64,000 nucleotides of DNA from Actinobacillus sp. GY-402 (GCF_014843355.1 NZ_CP062137.1:1612001-1676000), one strand, 5' to 3'. Shown: positions 9,784-20,730, numbered from the stretch's first letter. Program-made: numbers and translations. Notes: generated by a model from the letters alone, not told the origin.

Positions 9784-10158
9784 TCAGTTCATGTCTAACT
9801 CATTAATTTTATTTATATATTTAGAACAAAGCCCCTTCAACCGAGAATATTTTACAGTGTTCTTCCCGACTTCAATCACAACCTTATCCACAAAAAAACT
9901 GAATAACTCATAAATGGCTTTTCCCGCTTTCCGATCGGTTAAAATCCGAGCGAAATATCGTCCTTTTCCCGATAAAAAGTGCGGTCAATTTTTGTTTTAA
10001 ATTTCAGATAATCCATATTCGGAACCCCGTTACTTTCCGAATCTTCGGCGGGATCGGAATTTTCTGTCTCCCAATTATCCCCAAATTTATCCACAATACG
10101 AAGAATGGCGCGAGATAAACCGCATACAGTATTGGCGAAATCCGCCTGCTATGACATA
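9784..10158 (-). pseudogene. Frameshifted unrecognised small gene
   Basis: Two adjoining minus-strand frames read like one protein of about 125 residues broken by a -1 shift. The upstream frame (about 10158 to 9945) contains SRAILRIVDKFGDNWETEN and NMDYLKFKTKIDRTF. The downstream frame (about 9970 to the TGA at 9784) contains GKGRYFARILTDRKAG, AIYELFSFFVDKVVIEVG and ends NKINELDMN. Both have protein-like composition and no internal stops. The break coincides with an uptake sequence (about 9980). No in-frame ATG starts the first part, and TAG precedes it. I do not recognise the family. It could be a decayed accessory gene or a correct gene with a sequencing error. Confidence 0.5.
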
Positions 10159-10197
10159 ATTCATGCTTATGAATTTTTACAGTTAAGGTGAAGGATA

Positions 10198-10791
10198 GTG
10201 ATCGACTTCGATGGCTACCGTCCTAATGTTGGCATTGTGATTTGTAATCGCAAAGGACAAGTGCTTTGGGCAAAAAGGTACGGGCAAAACTCTTGGCAAT
10301 TTCCGCAAGGCGGCATCAATGAAGGCGAAACGCCCGAACAAGCGATGTATCGCGAATTGTTTGAAGAAGTGGGATTACAGAAAAAAGACGTCAAAATTCT
10401 TTACGCTTCGAAGCAATGGCTGCGTTATAAATTGCCGAAACGATTATTGCGGCACGACAGTAAACCCGTTTGCATCGGGCAGAAACAACGTTGGTTTCTG
10501 TTGCAGTTACTTTGTAATGAAAAAGAAATTGATATGGGCCGTACGCAATCTCCCGAATTCGACGGCTGGCGCTGGGTTAGTTTCTGGTATTCCGTTCGTC
10601 AGGTGGTTTCCTTTAAACGCGATGTATATCGCCGGGCTATGAAAGAATTTGCGCAGTTTTTATTCGATCCGAGTAAAAATGAGACCGCACTTTTTCAACA
10701 TAACGAAGCCGGAAAGGCGGAATCCGGCAAAAAGCAACCCTATTACCACAAATACGCCCCTCAAAATAAAAAAGGGAAAAAACGCAGATGA
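10198..10791 (+). CDS. rppH: RNA pyrophosphohydrolase (Nudix)
   Basis: Removes pyrophosphate from the 5' triphosphate end of mRNAs and so opens them to RNase E decay. It has 197 residues, somewhat longer than E. coli RppH because of a basic Lys/Asn-rich tail. The start is GTG at 10198 with an AAGGTGAAGG ribosome site just before it. The Nudix box is [20 protein letters not shown] followed by VGL, at residues 38-60. The stop overlaps the next gene's start as ATGA. The codons ETALF near residue 163 contain an uptake sequence. Confidence 0.95.
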   Translation: MIDFDGYRPNVGIVICNRKGQVLWAKRYGQNSWQFPQGGINEGETPEQAMYRELFEEVGLQKKDVKILYASKQWLRYKLPKRLLRHDSKPVCIGQKQRWFLLQLLCNEKEIDMGRTQSPEFDGWRWVSFWYSVRQVVSFKRDVYRRAMKEFAQFLFDPSKNETALFQHNEAGKAESGKKQPYYHKYAPQNKKGKKRR

Positions 10792-11579
10792 TAACGTTAT
10801 TTTTAATTTGCCTGCCGGTAGGTTGTTTAGTCGGTTTTCTGGCGGGCTTGTTCGGTATCGGCGGGGGATTGGTGATTGTGCCCGTGCTGGTTTATTTGCT
10901 TCCGCTGGCCGGTGTACCGGATTCTCTGCTGATGACGACCGCGCTGGGTACATCTTTCGCCACCATTATCGTAACGGGCGCGTCTTCCGCCTATAACCAC
11001 TATAAAATAGGCAATATTCGTTGGTCGTCGCTGAAAGTATTTGCACCGTCCATTATGATCGCCACATACCTGGCGAGCTTATTTATCAGCAACCTGCCGC
11101 GCGAGCTGGCAAGTAAAATATTTGCCGCATTAGTGGTTTATCTTGCCGCCAAAATGGTTTTATCCGTTAAATCCAAAACGGGCGACAAACCGCTAACCAC
11201 GCAAGCCGCCATTATCGGCGGCTCCGTCATCGGGATTTTATCCAGCGGCGCAGGCATCGGGGGCGGCGGTTTTATCGTGCCCTTTCTGAACAGCCGCGGT
11301 TACGAAATGAAGCAGGCAATCGGTTCTTCTTCATTCTGCGGCATGTTGTTGGCATTGTCCGGCACCTTAAGTTACATCACCAGCGGCTGGAACAACGCCA
11401 ATATGCCGGAATGGTCCCTGGGTTACGTTTATCTGCCGGCTATGTTAGGTATTGTGGCAACCTCCATGTTTACTACCAAATTCGGCGCAATGACCGCAAC
11501 CAATCTGCCGGTCGCCAGACTTAAACGCTATTTTGCCGTTTTCTTACTGCTGATTGCCGTTAAAATGTTTATCGCATAA
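10788..11579 (+). CDS. TauE/SafE family membrane permease
   Basis: A 263-residue inner-membrane protein with about eight hydrophobic helices. It shows the two-repeat TauE/SafE (UPF0721) architecture, with glycine-rich motifs [20 protein letters not shown] in the first half and [16 protein letters not shown] in the second. Family members export sulfite, sulfoacetate or related organosulfur anions; the substrate here is unknown. The start overlaps the rppH stop (ATGA), and lgt follows 24 bp later, the same order as around HI0901-HI0904 in Haemophilus. Confidence 0.88.
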   Translation: MITLFLICLPVGCLVGFLAGLFGIGGGLVIVPVLVYLLPLAGVPDSLLMTTALGTSFATIIVTGASSAYNHYKIGNIRWSSLKVFAPSIMIATYLASLFISNLPRELASKIFAALVVYLAAKMVLSVKSKTGDKPLTTQAAIIGGSVIGILSSGAGIGGGGFIVPFLNSRGYEMKQAIGSSSFCGMLLALSGTLSYITSGWNNANMPEWSLGYVYLPAMLGIVATSMFTTKFGAMTATNLPVARLKRYFAVFLLLIAVKMFIA

Positions 11580-11603
11580 ACAGAATTTATTTTCAGGATT
11601 TTT

Positions 11604-12419
11604 ATGACAAATTTTATTCATCTTCCTTACATCGATCCGGTTATTTTTTCTATCGGGCCCATCAGCCTGCGCTGGTACGGCGTGATGTATTTATTGGGTT
11701 TTGCCTTCGCTTACTGGTTGGGTTTACGCCGGGTGAGAAAATCACAAGGCGCCTGGACCGAAGATCAATTCGAGCAATTGCTTTACAACTGCTTCGCCGG
11801 CGTGATTTTGGGCGGAAGAATCGGCGATGTTTTTTTCTATAATTTCGATATTTTTTTACAGGATCCCCTTTATTTATTCCGCATCTGGGAAGGCGGCATG
11901 TCTTTCCACGGCGGATTAATCGGCGTGATTATCGCCATGATTCTGACTTCCGTCCGCCAAAAACGCAGTTTCTGGCAAACCGCCGATCTGATTGCACCGC
12001 TGATTCCGTTCGGATTAGGATTGGGCCGCCTCGGCAACTTTATTAATAACGAACTTTGGGGTCGTCCGGTGGAAAATCCCGATGCCGTACCTTGGGCGAT
12101 GTTCCCTTACGGTTATACCGGCGATGTGCCGTTGCACCCGTCACAACTTTACGAAATGCTGCTGGAAGGCGTGTTGCTGTTTATCATTTTGAATCTGTTT
12201 ATCCGTCGGTCCCGGCCTCAAGGCGCGGTTTCCGGTCTGTTTTTAATCGGCTACGGCTTGTTCCGGTTCTTAGTGGAATACGTACGCGAAATCGATCATC
12301 ACGTCAACACGGCAAGCGATCTGATTACGCGCGGACAAATGCTGTCGCTGCCGATGATCATTATCGGCATCGCCGTCATGATTTGGGCGTATTCACATAA
12401 AAGTGCGGTCAAAAAATAA
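11604..12419 (+). CDS. lgt: Prolipoprotein diacylglyceryl transferase
   Basis: Transfers diacylglycerol from phosphatidylglycerol to the lipobox cysteine of prolipoproteins, the first lipoprotein maturation step, in the inner membrane. It has 271 residues and seven hydrophobic helices. The Lgt signature [15 protein letters not shown] is near residue 138, and the [10 protein letters not shown] segment carries the essential His. Candidate clients in this window include the rlpA, fkpA and yceK-like products. An uptake sequence encodes SAVKK at the extreme C-terminus. Confidence 0.96.
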   Translation: MTNFIHLPYIDPVIFSIGPISLRWYGVMYLLGFAFAYWLGLRRVRKSQGAWTEDQFEQLLYNCFAGVILGGRIGDVFFYNFDIFLQDPLYLFRIWEGGMSFHGGLIGVIIAMILTSVRQKRSFWQTADLIAPLIPFGLGLGRLGNFINNELWGRPVENPDAVPWAMFPYGYTGDVPLHPSQLYEMLLEGVLLFIILNLFIRRSRPQGAVSGLFLIGYGLFRFLVEYVREIDHHVNTASDLITRGQMLSLPMIIIGIAVMIWAYSHKSAVKK

Positions 12420-12430
12420 GGAGTTTTTTT

Positions 12431-13282
12431 ATGCGTCAATATTTAGATTTATGTCAGCGTATCGTGGATGAAGGCGTCTGGGTGGAAAACCGACGCACGG
12501 GCAAACGCTGCCTCACCGTGATTAACGCCGATTTAACCTATAACGTGGCAGATAACGAATTTCCTATTATTACCACCCGCAAAAGCTACTGGAAAGCCGC
12601 TATCGCCGAATTTCTGGGCTACATTCGCGGTTACGATAATGCGGCGGATTTCCGCAAACTCGGCGCGAAAACCTGGGATGCCAACGCCAACGAAAATCAA
12701 GCCTGGTTAAACAATCCCGCCCGTAAAGGCACCGACGATATGGGACGCGTTTACGGCGTACAAGGACGCGCATGGCGTAAACCCAACGGCGAAACCGTGG
12801 ATCAACTGCGCAAAATCGTGGATGATCTCAGCCGCGGTATTGACGATCGCGGTGAAATTTTAACCTTCTTAAATCCCGGCGAATTCGATCTCGGTTGCCT
12901 GCGCCCCTGCATGTACAATCACACCTTCTCATTACTCGGCGACACGCTGTATTTAACCAGCTATCAACGTTCCTGCGACGTGCCGCTCGGCCTGAACTTC
13001 AACCAAATTCAGGTTTTCACTTTCTTAGCCTTAATGGCGCAGATTACCGGCAAAAAGCCCGGACAGGCGTACCATAAAATCGTCAACGCGCATATTTATG
13101 AGGATCAGCTGGAATTAATGCGGGATGTGCAGCTCAAACGCCAACCGTTCCCATCGCCGAAACTGGAAATTAATCCGGATATTAAAACCTTAAAAGATTT
13201 GGAAACCTGGGTGACGATGGATGATTTCAAGGTAGTAGGATATGAATGCCACGAGCCGATTAAATATCCGTTTTCGGTATAA
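12431..13282 (+). CDS. thyA: Thymidylate synthase
   Basis: Converts dUMP to dTMP with methylene-THF, producing dihydrofolate that folA (28744-29253) must re-reduce. It has 283 residues. The catalytic cysteine is in [15 protein letters not shown], and the dUMP-binding segments [10 protein letters not shown] and [11 protein letters not shown] are present. It is 11 bp downstream of lgt with a good AAGGAG ribosome site, so both are probably co-transcribed. A complex repeat element begins 8 bp after the stop. Confidence 0.96.
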   Translation: MRQYLDLCQRIVDEGVWVENRRTGKRCLTVINADLTYNVADNEFPIITTRKSYWKAAIAEFLGYIRGYDNAADFRKLGAKTWDANANENQAWLNNPARKGTDDMGRVYGVQGRAWRKPNGETVDQLRKIVDDLSRGIDDRGEILTFLNPGEFDLGCLRPCMYNHTFSLLGDTLYLTSYQRSCDVPLGLNFNQIQVFTFLALMAQITGKKPGQAYHKIVNAHIYEDQLELMRDVQLKRQPFPSPKLEINPDIKTLKDLETWVTMDDFKVVGYECHEPIKYPFSV

Positions 13283-13290
13283 ATTTATTT

Positions 13291-13749
13291 CTTACTTTCT
13301 TTGCTTCGCCAAAGGTTCCATACTTTTCTTTGCTTGCACAAAGAAAAGTATACAAAAGAAAGTGCCCCCGACTTCGGCGCCGTTCTTCCCTTGGTTGAAA
13401 TTTTCTTGACGGAAAATAAGTAAACTCGTTACGCTCAAACAAACTTATTTTCCTGAAAATTTCAAGTCGCTCAGGCACCTCAGACGGGGCCCCTTAGAGC
13501 GTGATAATAAAAGTGCGGTTAAATTTCTGAATGTTTTTTATAATTCGTTGAAAAGGCTATCATTTTAATACGTCGGCACTTTCCCCTTTTTGCCGCCTGA
13601 AAATGGTTAAATTTGTAGAAAATCTTGTTTGTCTGAGCGTAGCGGGTTTACAAGATTTTCGTGAAGCAAATTTAAGTATTTTCAGGAAACAAGGCAAAAC
13701 AGGGTCGCCTTTCTTTGCTTACTTTCTTTGGCGAAGCAAAGAAAGTAAG
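13291..13749. repeat. Composite inverted-repeat element with long stem-loops (MITE-like)
   Basis: This fills most of the 486-bp thyA-tadA gap. A perfect 24-bp terminal inverted repeat occurs at 13291-13314 and 13726-13749. Inside are a 13-bp perfect hairpin (13320-13351), a long imperfect hairpin (13395-13465), another long one (13596-13686) and a 13-bp perfect hairpin at the right end (13718-13749). The two long hairpins share a loop: TTTGAGCGTAACGAGTTTAC on the minus strand in the first and TCTGAGCGTAGCGGGTTTAC on the plus strand in the second, while their stems differ. There is no credible coding sequence inside. An uptake sequence lies at about 13510. Confidence 0.75.
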
Positions 13750-13756
13750 TGATTAA

Positions 13757-14332
<576 letters not shown>

Positions 14333-14349
14333 AACGAACGTAAGAACCG

Positions 14350-16224
14350 CTATTCGTCCAGGAAACTGCGTAATGTTTCCGAGCGGCTCGGGTGACGTAA
14401 TTTGCGTAATGCTTTTGCTTCGATTTGACGAATACGTTCGCGCGTCACATCGAACTGTTTACCCACTTCTTCCAACGTGTGATCCGTATTCATATCAATC
14501 CCGAAACGCATGCGCAACACTTTCGCCTCACGCGGGGTTAAACCTTCCAGCACTTCGTGCGTCGCCACTTTCAGACTTTGCGCCGTTGCGCTGTCTAACG
14601 GCAGCTCAAGAGTGCTGTCTTCAATGAAATCGCCTAAATGGGAATCATCGTCGTCACCAATCGGCGTTTCCATGGAAATCGGTTCTTTAGCGATTTTCAG
14701 CACTTTACGGATTTTATCTTCCGGCATGCCCATGCGTTCCGCCAATTCTTCAGGAGTGGCTTCTCGTCCCATTTCCTGCAGGCACTGACGGGAAATCCGG
14801 TTTAACTTGTTAATGGTTTCGATCATGTGTACAGGAATACGGATGGTGCGCGCCTGATCCGCAATCGAGCGGGTAATCGCCTGACGAATCCACCATGTGG
14901 CATAAGTCGAAAACTTATACCCGCGGCGATATTCGAATTTATCCACCGCTTTCATCAAACCGATGTTACCTTCCTGAATTAAATCCAAAAACTGTAAGCC
15001 GCGGTTGGTATATTTTTTCGCAATGGAGATCACCAAACGTAAATTCGCTTCCACCATTTCTTTTTTGGCGCGGCGGGCTTTCAATTCGCCTTGAGAAATA
15101 CGATCGCCGATGTCCCGGATTTGCTCAATAGTTAAGTGAGTTTCCTGTTCCAAATTCTGTAATTTGGCTATCGAAGCGCGAATATCCTCCGCATATTTTG
15201 CCAGTTTTTCCGCATAAGGTTTCTTGCCGCCCAGTAACTTGGTTAACCAGGCATCAGTGGTTCCTTTGCTCGCGGAAAAAACTTTCACAAATTCTTCTTT
15301 CGGCATTTTGGCATAATCCACCGCCCAACGCTGAATTTGGCGTTCTTCGATGCGGATGCGTTTCATCATGTCGCGCATCGGAATGACCAACACATCAAAT
15401 TGGCGCGGCACCAAACGGAATTGCGTGAAAATATCGGACAACGCTTTCATTTGTTCGCGCGCTTTGGCGCTGGCGCGACCGTGTTTGGCAATCGCCGCAA
15501 TGGTTTTATCGTGTTGATCTTTTAACGCATGGAATTTTTCACGGGCGACTTCCGGATCGATAGAATTGTCATTGTCATCATTGGAACCGTTGTTATCGCC
15601 GTTGCTTTCTTCGTCTTCGCTTTCATCGTCCAGATCCGTATCCACTTCGATATCCGCATCTTCGTCATCCGCTAAATCTTCGCTAAATTCCACCGCATTT
15701 TCTTGTTCCACCGTCGGATCCACAAAACCGGTAATCAAATCCGCCAGGCGAACGCCGCCTTCTTCCACTTGCGCATATTGGTGAAGTAAATAGGTGATGC
15801 CTTCCGGATATTCCGCAATGGCGCTTTGTACCTCGTTGATACCGTCTTCAATGCGTTTGGCGATACCGATTTCGCCTTCCCGATCAAGCAGTTCCACACT
15901 GCCCATTTCACGCATATACATGCGCACCGGATCGGTTGTGCGGCCCAGTTCGGATTCCACGCTGGAAAGCACTTGCGTGGCTTCTTCCACCGCATCTTCG
16001 TCGGTTTCGGTAATATTTTCGTTTAACAAAAGATCATCGGCATCAGGTGCGGTTTCCAACACTTGAATACCCATATCATTAATCATTTGAATAATGTCTT
16101 CGATTTGATCGGTATCCACCAAATCTTCAGGGAGATGATCGTTCACTTCCGCAAAAGTCAAATACCCTTGCTCTTTCCCTTGGGCGATTAACAATTTCAA
16201 TTGAGATTGTGGATTATGCTCCAT
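14350..16224 (-). CDS. rpoD: RNA polymerase primary sigma factor (sigma-70)
   Basis: Housekeeping sigma factor. It has 624 residues with region 1.1 at the N-terminus and a Glu/Asp-rich insertion at about 180-225 (a run of acidic and Asn residues). The non-conserved region follows, then region 2 ([20 protein letters not shown] and [20 protein letters not shown]), region 3, and region 4.2 helix-turn-helix [18 protein letters not shown]. It is the last gene of rpsU-dnaG-rpoD, with an 81-bp gap after dnaG that may hold a secondary promoter, as is known in E. coli. Confidence 0.97.
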   Translation of the reverse strand: MEHNPQSQLKLLIAQGKEQGYLTFAEVNDHLPEDLVDTDQIEDIIQMINDMGIQVLETAPDADDLLLNENITETDEDAVEEATQVLSSVESELGRTTDPVRMYMREMGSVELLDREGEIGIAKRIEDGINEVQSAIAEYPEGITYLLHQYAQVEEGGVRLADLITGFVDPTVEQENAVEFSEDLADDEDADIEVDTDLDDESEDEESNGDNNGSNDDNDNSIDPEVAREKFHALKDQHDKTIAAIAKHGRASAKAREQMKALSDIFTQFRLVPRQFDVLVIPMRDMMKRIRIEERQIQRWAVDYAKMPKEEFVKVFSASKGTTDAWLTKLLGGKKPYAEKLAKYAEDIRASIAKLQNLEQETHLTIEQIRDIGDRISQGELKARRAKKEMVEANLRLVISIAKKYTNRGLQFLDLIQEGNIGLMKAVDKFEYRRGYKFSTYATWWIRQAITRSIADQARTIRIPVHMIETINKLNRISRQCLQEMGREATPEELAERMGMPEDKIRKVLKIAKEPISMETPIGDDDDSHLGDFIEDSTLELPLDSATAQSLKVATHEVLEGLTPREAKVLRMRFGIDMNTDHTLEEVGKQFDVTRERIRQIEAKALRKLRHPSRSETLRSFLDE

Positions 16225-16305
16225 AGTGATCCGCCTTTGATTAATTTGTCATTCTGATAAAGAAATAAATTTTAACATTGTTATGACAGTTTACCTAGAA
16301 TTGTT

Positions 16306-18069
16306 TTACGCTCGTTCCCGGCTCAATAATTGTGCAAGCTCTTGTTTTTCATCCAAATCCAGGCCTTGTTTACGATCTTTCGCGATCAAATCCTCTATGC
16401 GCTGAGATTGCAATTGATTAGCGAAAAATGCGAGCGTATCGATAAACGTGACGGTAATATTGTCGTCTTCGATTAAATGATCCCACACCGACAGAATTTC
16501 AAGGGACTTGGCATAATTTGTACCGCGGAAATATTCCAGAATCTGTCCCATGGTAATCCCCACATTTTCACGACAAAGTGCGGTCAGATTTTCCAACAAA
16601 TCCAGGCCGTTCACATCCGTTTTCAATTCTTTAAAAGCATCCAGCGTATAAGGCAGTTGCGCCAGTTCGGGATTTTGCAACAATAATGCAACCAGGACGC
16701 GCATCGGCGTGCGTTTCATTTCCGGTGCCTTTTTGACCGCATTTTTCCCCGGCTGTCCGCCTTTGGCAAATAATTTTTCAATTTGGGCCGGCTCAATAAT
16801 ACCGAGCTTTAACGCCAGCGTATTCTGCAAATATACCCGCAACATATCGCCCGCCACGCGATTAATCAGCGGCACCGCCAACGCGGCCAACTTGCTTTTT
16901 CCCTCTTTAGTGGAAAGATCCACCTGTTGCAATAAATGGTCGAACAGAAAATCATGCAAGGTTTGCGCCGTTTGAATATAGGATTCAAAGCCTTCTTTGC
17001 CGAACTGACGAATATAACTGTCGGGATCTTCTTTCTCCGGCAGGAAAACGAACTTTAACTGACGGCCGTCTTCCAAATAAGGCAAAGCATTTTCCAACGC
17101 GCGCCAGGCGGCGGCACGTCCAGCACGATCGCCGTCATAGCAGCATACCACCTGTTCCGTCGCTCTGAAAACCAACTGGATTTGTTCGGGCGTCGTTGCC
17201 GTGCCCAGTGACGCCACCGCATAATTCACACCGAATTGGGCAAGCGCCACCACGTCCATATAACCTTCGACCACCAGCAACATTTCCGGCGATTCATTCG
17301 CCTGTAAAGCTTCAAATAATCCGTAAAGTTCGCGTCCTTTGTGATACGTCACGGTTTCCGGCGAATTCAGGTATTTCGGCGTGCCCTCTCCCATTACGCG
17401 GCCGCCGAAAGCAATAACCCGCCCGCGGCGATCCCGAATCGGGAACATAATGCGATGACGAAACGCATCATAAAGCCCGCCGCGTTCATTACGTTTCACC
17501 ATACCCAAAGTAAACAGGCGTTCCTGTTCTTCTTTGCTTCGTCCGAAATGCCGCAACACGAAATCAAAACTGTCCGGCACATAACCGATACCAAATTTAT
17601 GGATTATTTCCTCGGATAAACCGCGTTGCTGCAGGTAAGCCTGAGCGGGAATCGCCGTGGTAAGCTGTTTTTGATAAAGCGTGGCAATGTCTTGCATCAA
17701 CTCGTATAAATCGCGCTTTGCCTGAAAACCGATCGGCGTTTTTTGATTTTTACGGTCGCCATACTGTTCCCGCGGAACATCCAGCCCTAGCATCGCCGCC
17801 AACTCTTCCACCGCTTCCACAAACTCCAGTTTGTCGTATTCCATCAAAAAATTTAGTGCGTTGCCGTGAGCGCCGCAACCAAAACAATGATAAAACTGTT
17901 TGTTTTTACTGACGGTAAAAGAAGGTGTTTTTTCATGATGAAAAGGACAGCATGCCTGATAATTATTGGTACCGGCTTTTTTAAGTTTAACGCGAGAACC
18001 CACTACATCGACAATATCCGCTTGAGCGACAATATCATTGATGAAATCCCGTGGAATATGCCCTGCCAT
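16306..18069 (-). CDS. dnaG: DNA primase
   Basis: Synthesises RNA primers for the replication fork. It has 587 residues. The N-terminal CHC2-type zinc-binding domain shows CPFHHEKTPSFTVSK followed by FYHCFGCGAHGN. The TOPRIM catalytic core has VEGYMDVVALAQFGV with the catalytic Glu, and CCYDGDRAGRAA with the DGD acidic pair. The C-terminal part is the helicase-binding domain. It lies in the conserved rpsU-dnaG-rpoD operon. Confidence 0.97.
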   Translation of the reverse strand: MAGHIPRDFINDIVAQADIVDVVGSRVKLKKAGTNNYQACCPFHHEKTPSFTVSKNKQFYHCFGCGAHGNALNFLMEYDKLEFVEAVEELAAMLGLDVPREQYGDRKNQKTPIGFQAKRDLYELMQDIATLYQKQLTTAIPAQAYLQQRGLSEEIIHKFGIGYVPDSFDFVLRHFGRSKEEQERLFTLGMVKRNERGGLYDAFRHRIMFPIRDRRGRVIAFGGRVMGEGTPKYLNSPETVTYHKGRELYGLFEALQANESPEMLLVVEGYMDVVALAQFGVNYAVASLGTATTPEQIQLVFRATEQVVCCYDGDRAGRAAAWRALENALPYLEDGRQLKFVFLPEKEDPDSYIRQFGKEGFESYIQTAQTLHDFLFDHLLQQVDLSTKEGKSKLAALAVPLINRVAGDMLRVYLQNTLALKLGIIEPAQIEKLFAKGGQPGKNAVKKAPEMKRTPMRVLVALLLQNPELAQLPYTLDAFKELKTDVNGLDLLENLTALCRENVGITMGQILEYFRGTNYAKSLEILSVWDHLIEDDNITVTFIDTLAFFANQLQSQRIEDLIAKDRKQGLDLDEKQELAQLLSRERA

Positions 18070-18096
18070 GGTAAATTCTCCTGCGTTTAAAGCAAC

Positions 18097-18126
18097 AAAA
18101 CCGCGATCCCACTGGCATCACGGTTT
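18097..18126 (-). terminator. rpsU-dnaG intercistronic terminator / attenuator
   Basis: On the minus strand AAACCGTGATGCCAG and GGGATCGCGGTTTT form a stem with a small loop, ending in a short T tract. A terminator here is a known feature of the rpsU-dnaG-rpoD operon: it cuts dnaG (low copy) expression relative to rpsU (high). Confidence 0.7.
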
Positions 18127-18161
18127 GTTGAACTCGAGTTTTAATTCGTTAACGTGACGAA

Positions 18162-18377
18162 TTAGTATAAACGTGTATTACGTGCATTTTCGCGAGCGAC
18201 GCGTTTCGCGTGACGTTTTGCACGAGTTGCGTTTTCACGTTTACGAATTGTCGTCGGTTTTTCGTAGAATTCACGAGCGCGAACTTCCGCTAAAATACCG
18301 GCCTTTTCGCAAGAGCGTTTAAAACGACGTAATGCAACGTCAAATGATTCGTTTTCACGTACTTTAATTACTGGCAT
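18162..18377 (-). CDS. rpsU: 30S ribosomal protein bS21
   Basis: A 71-residue, strongly basic ribosomal protein ([20 protein letters not shown] at the start, Arg/Lys/Ala-rich tail). Sequence and length are those of bS21, which sits near the anti-Shine-Dalgarno end of 16S rRNA. The ribosome site AGAGGTGAT precedes the ATG. It is the first gene of the rpsU-dnaG-rpoD operon. The 294 bp upstream, to the TonB receptor gene, contain an uptake sequence (about 18546) and the receptor's terminator; a promoter is expected near 18400-18440, but I cannot fix it. Confidence 0.97.
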   Translation of the reverse strand: MPVIKVRENESFDVALRRFKRSCEKAGILAEVRAREFYEKPTTIRKRENATRAKRHAKRVARENARNTRLY

Positions 18378-18636
18378 ATGCCATCACCTCTAGTAAAATT
18401 TTGATAATAAGTTAGTTAATTTTGCAAAATTACTGAGCAACTTACTCAATAAGGGTCGTAATTCTACTTCACTTAGCCTATAAAAGTAAAGTTTAAATTT
18501 CGCCGCATTGCCCGCGCTTTCGGCTAATTTCGCGAAATAATGTAAAAAGTGCGGTAAAAAAACGCAATGTTTTTTTACGTCGGCTTTGTCGGCGGGTTCA
18601 ACGGGGCGATTAATGCTTTCAAACGCCGCAAACAAA

Positions 18637-18662
18637 AAAGACGGACTTAATCGTCCGTCTTT
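18637..18662 (-). terminator. Intrinsic terminator after the TonB-dependent receptor gene
   Basis: On the minus strand AAAGACGGAC and GTCCGTCTTT pair across GATTAA and are followed by a T run (TTTTTTG). It starts just past the receptor stop codon and separates that gene from rpsU. Confidence 0.85.
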
Positions 18663-18671
18663 CGAGCCAAA

Positions 18672-20666
18672 CTAGAATTTATAGGAAACGCTGAGTTTGT
18701 AGTTGCGACCCGGGTCTAAGTCAACGGAATCATAGTATTGGGTACTGTGATCTTTGTAAGCTTTATCGAAGATATTATCAATACCGAAGGTTAATTCCAA
18801 CCCCTTCACTTGAGTCGGCGCCCAGCTTACATAAGCGTTGCTGACGGCATATTCTTCTTTCGTCGTAATCGATGAAGCGGAAGTGGCATAAGCTAAACCG
18901 CGAACAAGCATGGTATTCCAGCCCATTTCAACGCCGATATTCGGAATACGGTAATCAACCGAGAAAGTATAACGATCGCCGGAATCCGGGAAAGCGGAAT
19001 AACCGTTCTCTTTTCGTTCGCTGCGGGCACGGGCGTAACTTACCCGGGCGCTGAAATTATCAATCCAATAACGGGCCTGGGTTTCGACGCCGCGCAATTT
19101 TACATCACCCAAGCTGGCATAAATACTTCCGCCGCCCGCCGGATTAGCGATGGATTGATTAATGTTGTCGTAATCGGTACGGAAATATTTTGCCGTGATG
19201 GAGAAACCGTCAACATCAGTGAAAACGCCGTCATGTTTATAATTGAAACCGACCTCTTTGTTATCGCCGCGCGTCGGTTCCAGACTGCCGGTATAACGTC
19301 CCGGCGCGACCAGCGTCAATTCGCCGAAACCCGGTCCTTTAAACAATTCCGTATAATTGGCAAAGAACATCAAATCCTCTGTTGCCAAATATTTTAAACC
19401 TAAAGCTTTAGAAAAACGGTGATAGGTTTTATCCAGATCGATTAAATCCGCTTTGTAATGATCAAACCGCAAGCCCGGTGTAATCACGAAATCACCGACA
19501 GCGATAGCATCTTCAACGTAAATCGAAGTAGAATCGGAATGTTGTTTATAATCGGGACGATAACCCGTTACGCGACCGGTACGACGATTAGTTTCCACGC
19601 CGCCATAACGCAATGCGGTGGTTTTATAATATTCACCGCCCACAAGCACGCTGTGGTTGGTAATACCAAGATCAAAATCAGAACGGTTGGATAAGCTGCC
19701 ACCCACCGTTTTGACTTTTGTCTGTTTACGATTCATCGATGAGTTTTCGGTTTCGGTATAATAGGCGTTGGCTTTCACGTTTACCCACTTATTATCATTC
19801 GGATTATAAGCGTAGCCCAACGTATAAGTGGAACGTTCGATTTCGGAACGTGCTTTCCCATGATTTGCCTGAACAAAGCCGTTTTCACCTTCTGACGGTA
19901 CATCACCCAGACACATCGCCATATTGGCACGATAGCAGTTAACGGAGGTATTGGTGTAATGTTCGGCGGATAATTTTAACCAATGATTTTCACCGAAATT
20001 GTATTTACCCTTGAATAAATAATTTTGTAAATGACCTTTATTTTCGTTTTTTAAACCGTTACCGTCTTTACCGTTATTTTGATGACGATAGTTAAAGTAG
20101 CCTAATAAATCCAGGTTTCCGGCACGCCCGTATAACATCCCCATGCCCTGGTTGGAATCGCCGTTGGAACCATAAGAATATTTCACCTTACCGCCGAAAT
20201 TCCGACCTTCTTCCAACATATCTTCCGCGTCCACCGTTTCAAATTTTATTGAACCGCCTAACGAACCCGCACCCGTCGCCACGGAATTGGAACCGACATC
20301 AATATCCACCCGTTTCAAAATTTCAGGATCAATCCCGTAATTCCCTGAATGATGGAAGGAATAACCTTCCTGACGAGCGCCGTCTACCGTAATATTCAAA
20401 TATTCTTCGCTCACACCACGAACGTTATAACGTTCAACGATAGAACGCGCACCGTTCACATTCACGCCCGGCACGCCGCGCAAAACGTCGGACATTTTCT
20501 CCGCCTGACGCACTTTTACCACACCCTTGGCGGCAACATTTTCTTTCTGCGGCGAATAATTATCGCTCACCACATCGATAGTATCCAATTGTTCGGGTGC
20601 GGCGGCCTGCACGGACATCGCCACAAACGCCGCCACGGGCAGCAATGCAAAATGTGTTTTTTTCAT
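18672..20666 (-). CDS. TonB-dependent outer-membrane receptor, probably for iron or heme
   Basis: A 664-residue outer-membrane transporter. The ATG at 20666 begins the signal peptide MKKTHFALLPVAAFVAMSVQ; an upstream in-frame start would add 51 implausible residues. After the signal comes a TonB box-like segment (EQLDTIDVVS), then the plug domain (SDVLRGVPGVNVNGARSIV, VRGVSEEYLNITVDGARQEG, and the GSNSVATGAGSLGGSIKFET block), then the beta-barrel, ending ...GRNYKLSVSYKF with a terminal Phe as barrels usually have. The substrate is uncertain; the plug resembles heme or siderophore receptors. A Fur-like site lies upstream, which supports iron control. Confidence 0.88.
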   Translation of the reverse strand: MKKTHFALLPVAAFVAMSVQAAAPEQLDTIDVVSDNYSPQKENVAAKGVVKVRQAEKMSDVLRGVPGVNVNGARSIVERYNVRGVSEEYLNITVDGARQEGYSFHHSGNYGIDPEILKRVDIDVGSNSVATGAGSLGGSIKFETVDAEDMLEEGRNFGGKVKYSYGSNGDSNQGMGMLYGRAGNLDLLGYFNYRHQNNGKDGNGLKNENKGHLQNYLFKGKYNFGENHWLKLSAEHYTNTSVNCYRANMAMCLGDVPSEGENGFVQANHGKARSEIERSTYTLGYAYNPNDNKWVNVKANAYYTETENSSMNRKQTKVKTVGGSLSNRSDFDLGITNHSVLVGGEYYKTTALRYGGVETNRRTGRVTGYRPDYKQHSDSTSIYVEDAIAVGDFVITPGLRFDHYKADLIDLDKTYHRFSKALGLKYLATEDLMFFANYTELFKGPGFGELTLVAPGRYTGSLEPTRGDNKEVGFNYKHDGVFTDVDGFSITAKYFRTDYDNINQSIANPAGGGSIYASLGDVKLRGVETQARYWIDNFSARVSYARARSERKENGYSAFPDSGDRYTFSVDYRIPNIGVEMGWNTMLVRGLAYATSASSITTKEEYAVSNAYVSWAPTQVKGLELTFGIDNIFDKAYKDHSTQYYDSVDLDPGRNYKLSVSYKF

Positions 20667-20703
20667 GTTTTTTCCTTGGTTAAATTGTTTTTGATAAAAA
20701 CGC

Positions 20704-20730
20704 GAATAATTATTATTTATAATAATATTA
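20704..20730 (-). promoter_or_regulatory. Candidate Fur box upstream of the TonB receptor
   Basis: A dyad-like AT-rich block, AATAATTATTATTTATAATA in its core, lies 38-64 bp upstream of the receptor start. It resembles overlapping GATAAT/ATTATC Fur hexamers. Because the region is simply very AT-rich, the match is suggestive only; gene function makes it plausible. Confidence 0.45.

Noticed and set aside
9884-10095. Two perfect DnaA-box sequences TTATCCACA (9884-9892, 10087-10095) plus TTATCCCCA (10075-10083), suggesting an origin
   Set aside because: On the minus strand each of these encodes V-D-K or G-D-N within the degraded reading frames. There is no cluster of boxes, no AT-rich 13-mer array and no dnaA, gidA or rnpA nearby.
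13260-13478. Short minus-strand ORF in the thyA-tadA repeat
   Set aside because: It lies inside hairpins of the repeat element. Its residues merely reflect the inverted-repeat arms, and there is no plausible ribosome site.
18390-18635. Minus-strand ORF of 81 codons between the TonB receptor and rpsU
   Set aside because: No ribosome site, no recognisable domain, and it covers the expected rpsU promoter. Its composition is low complexity (Leu/Lys/Ser) and it contains an uptake sequence.
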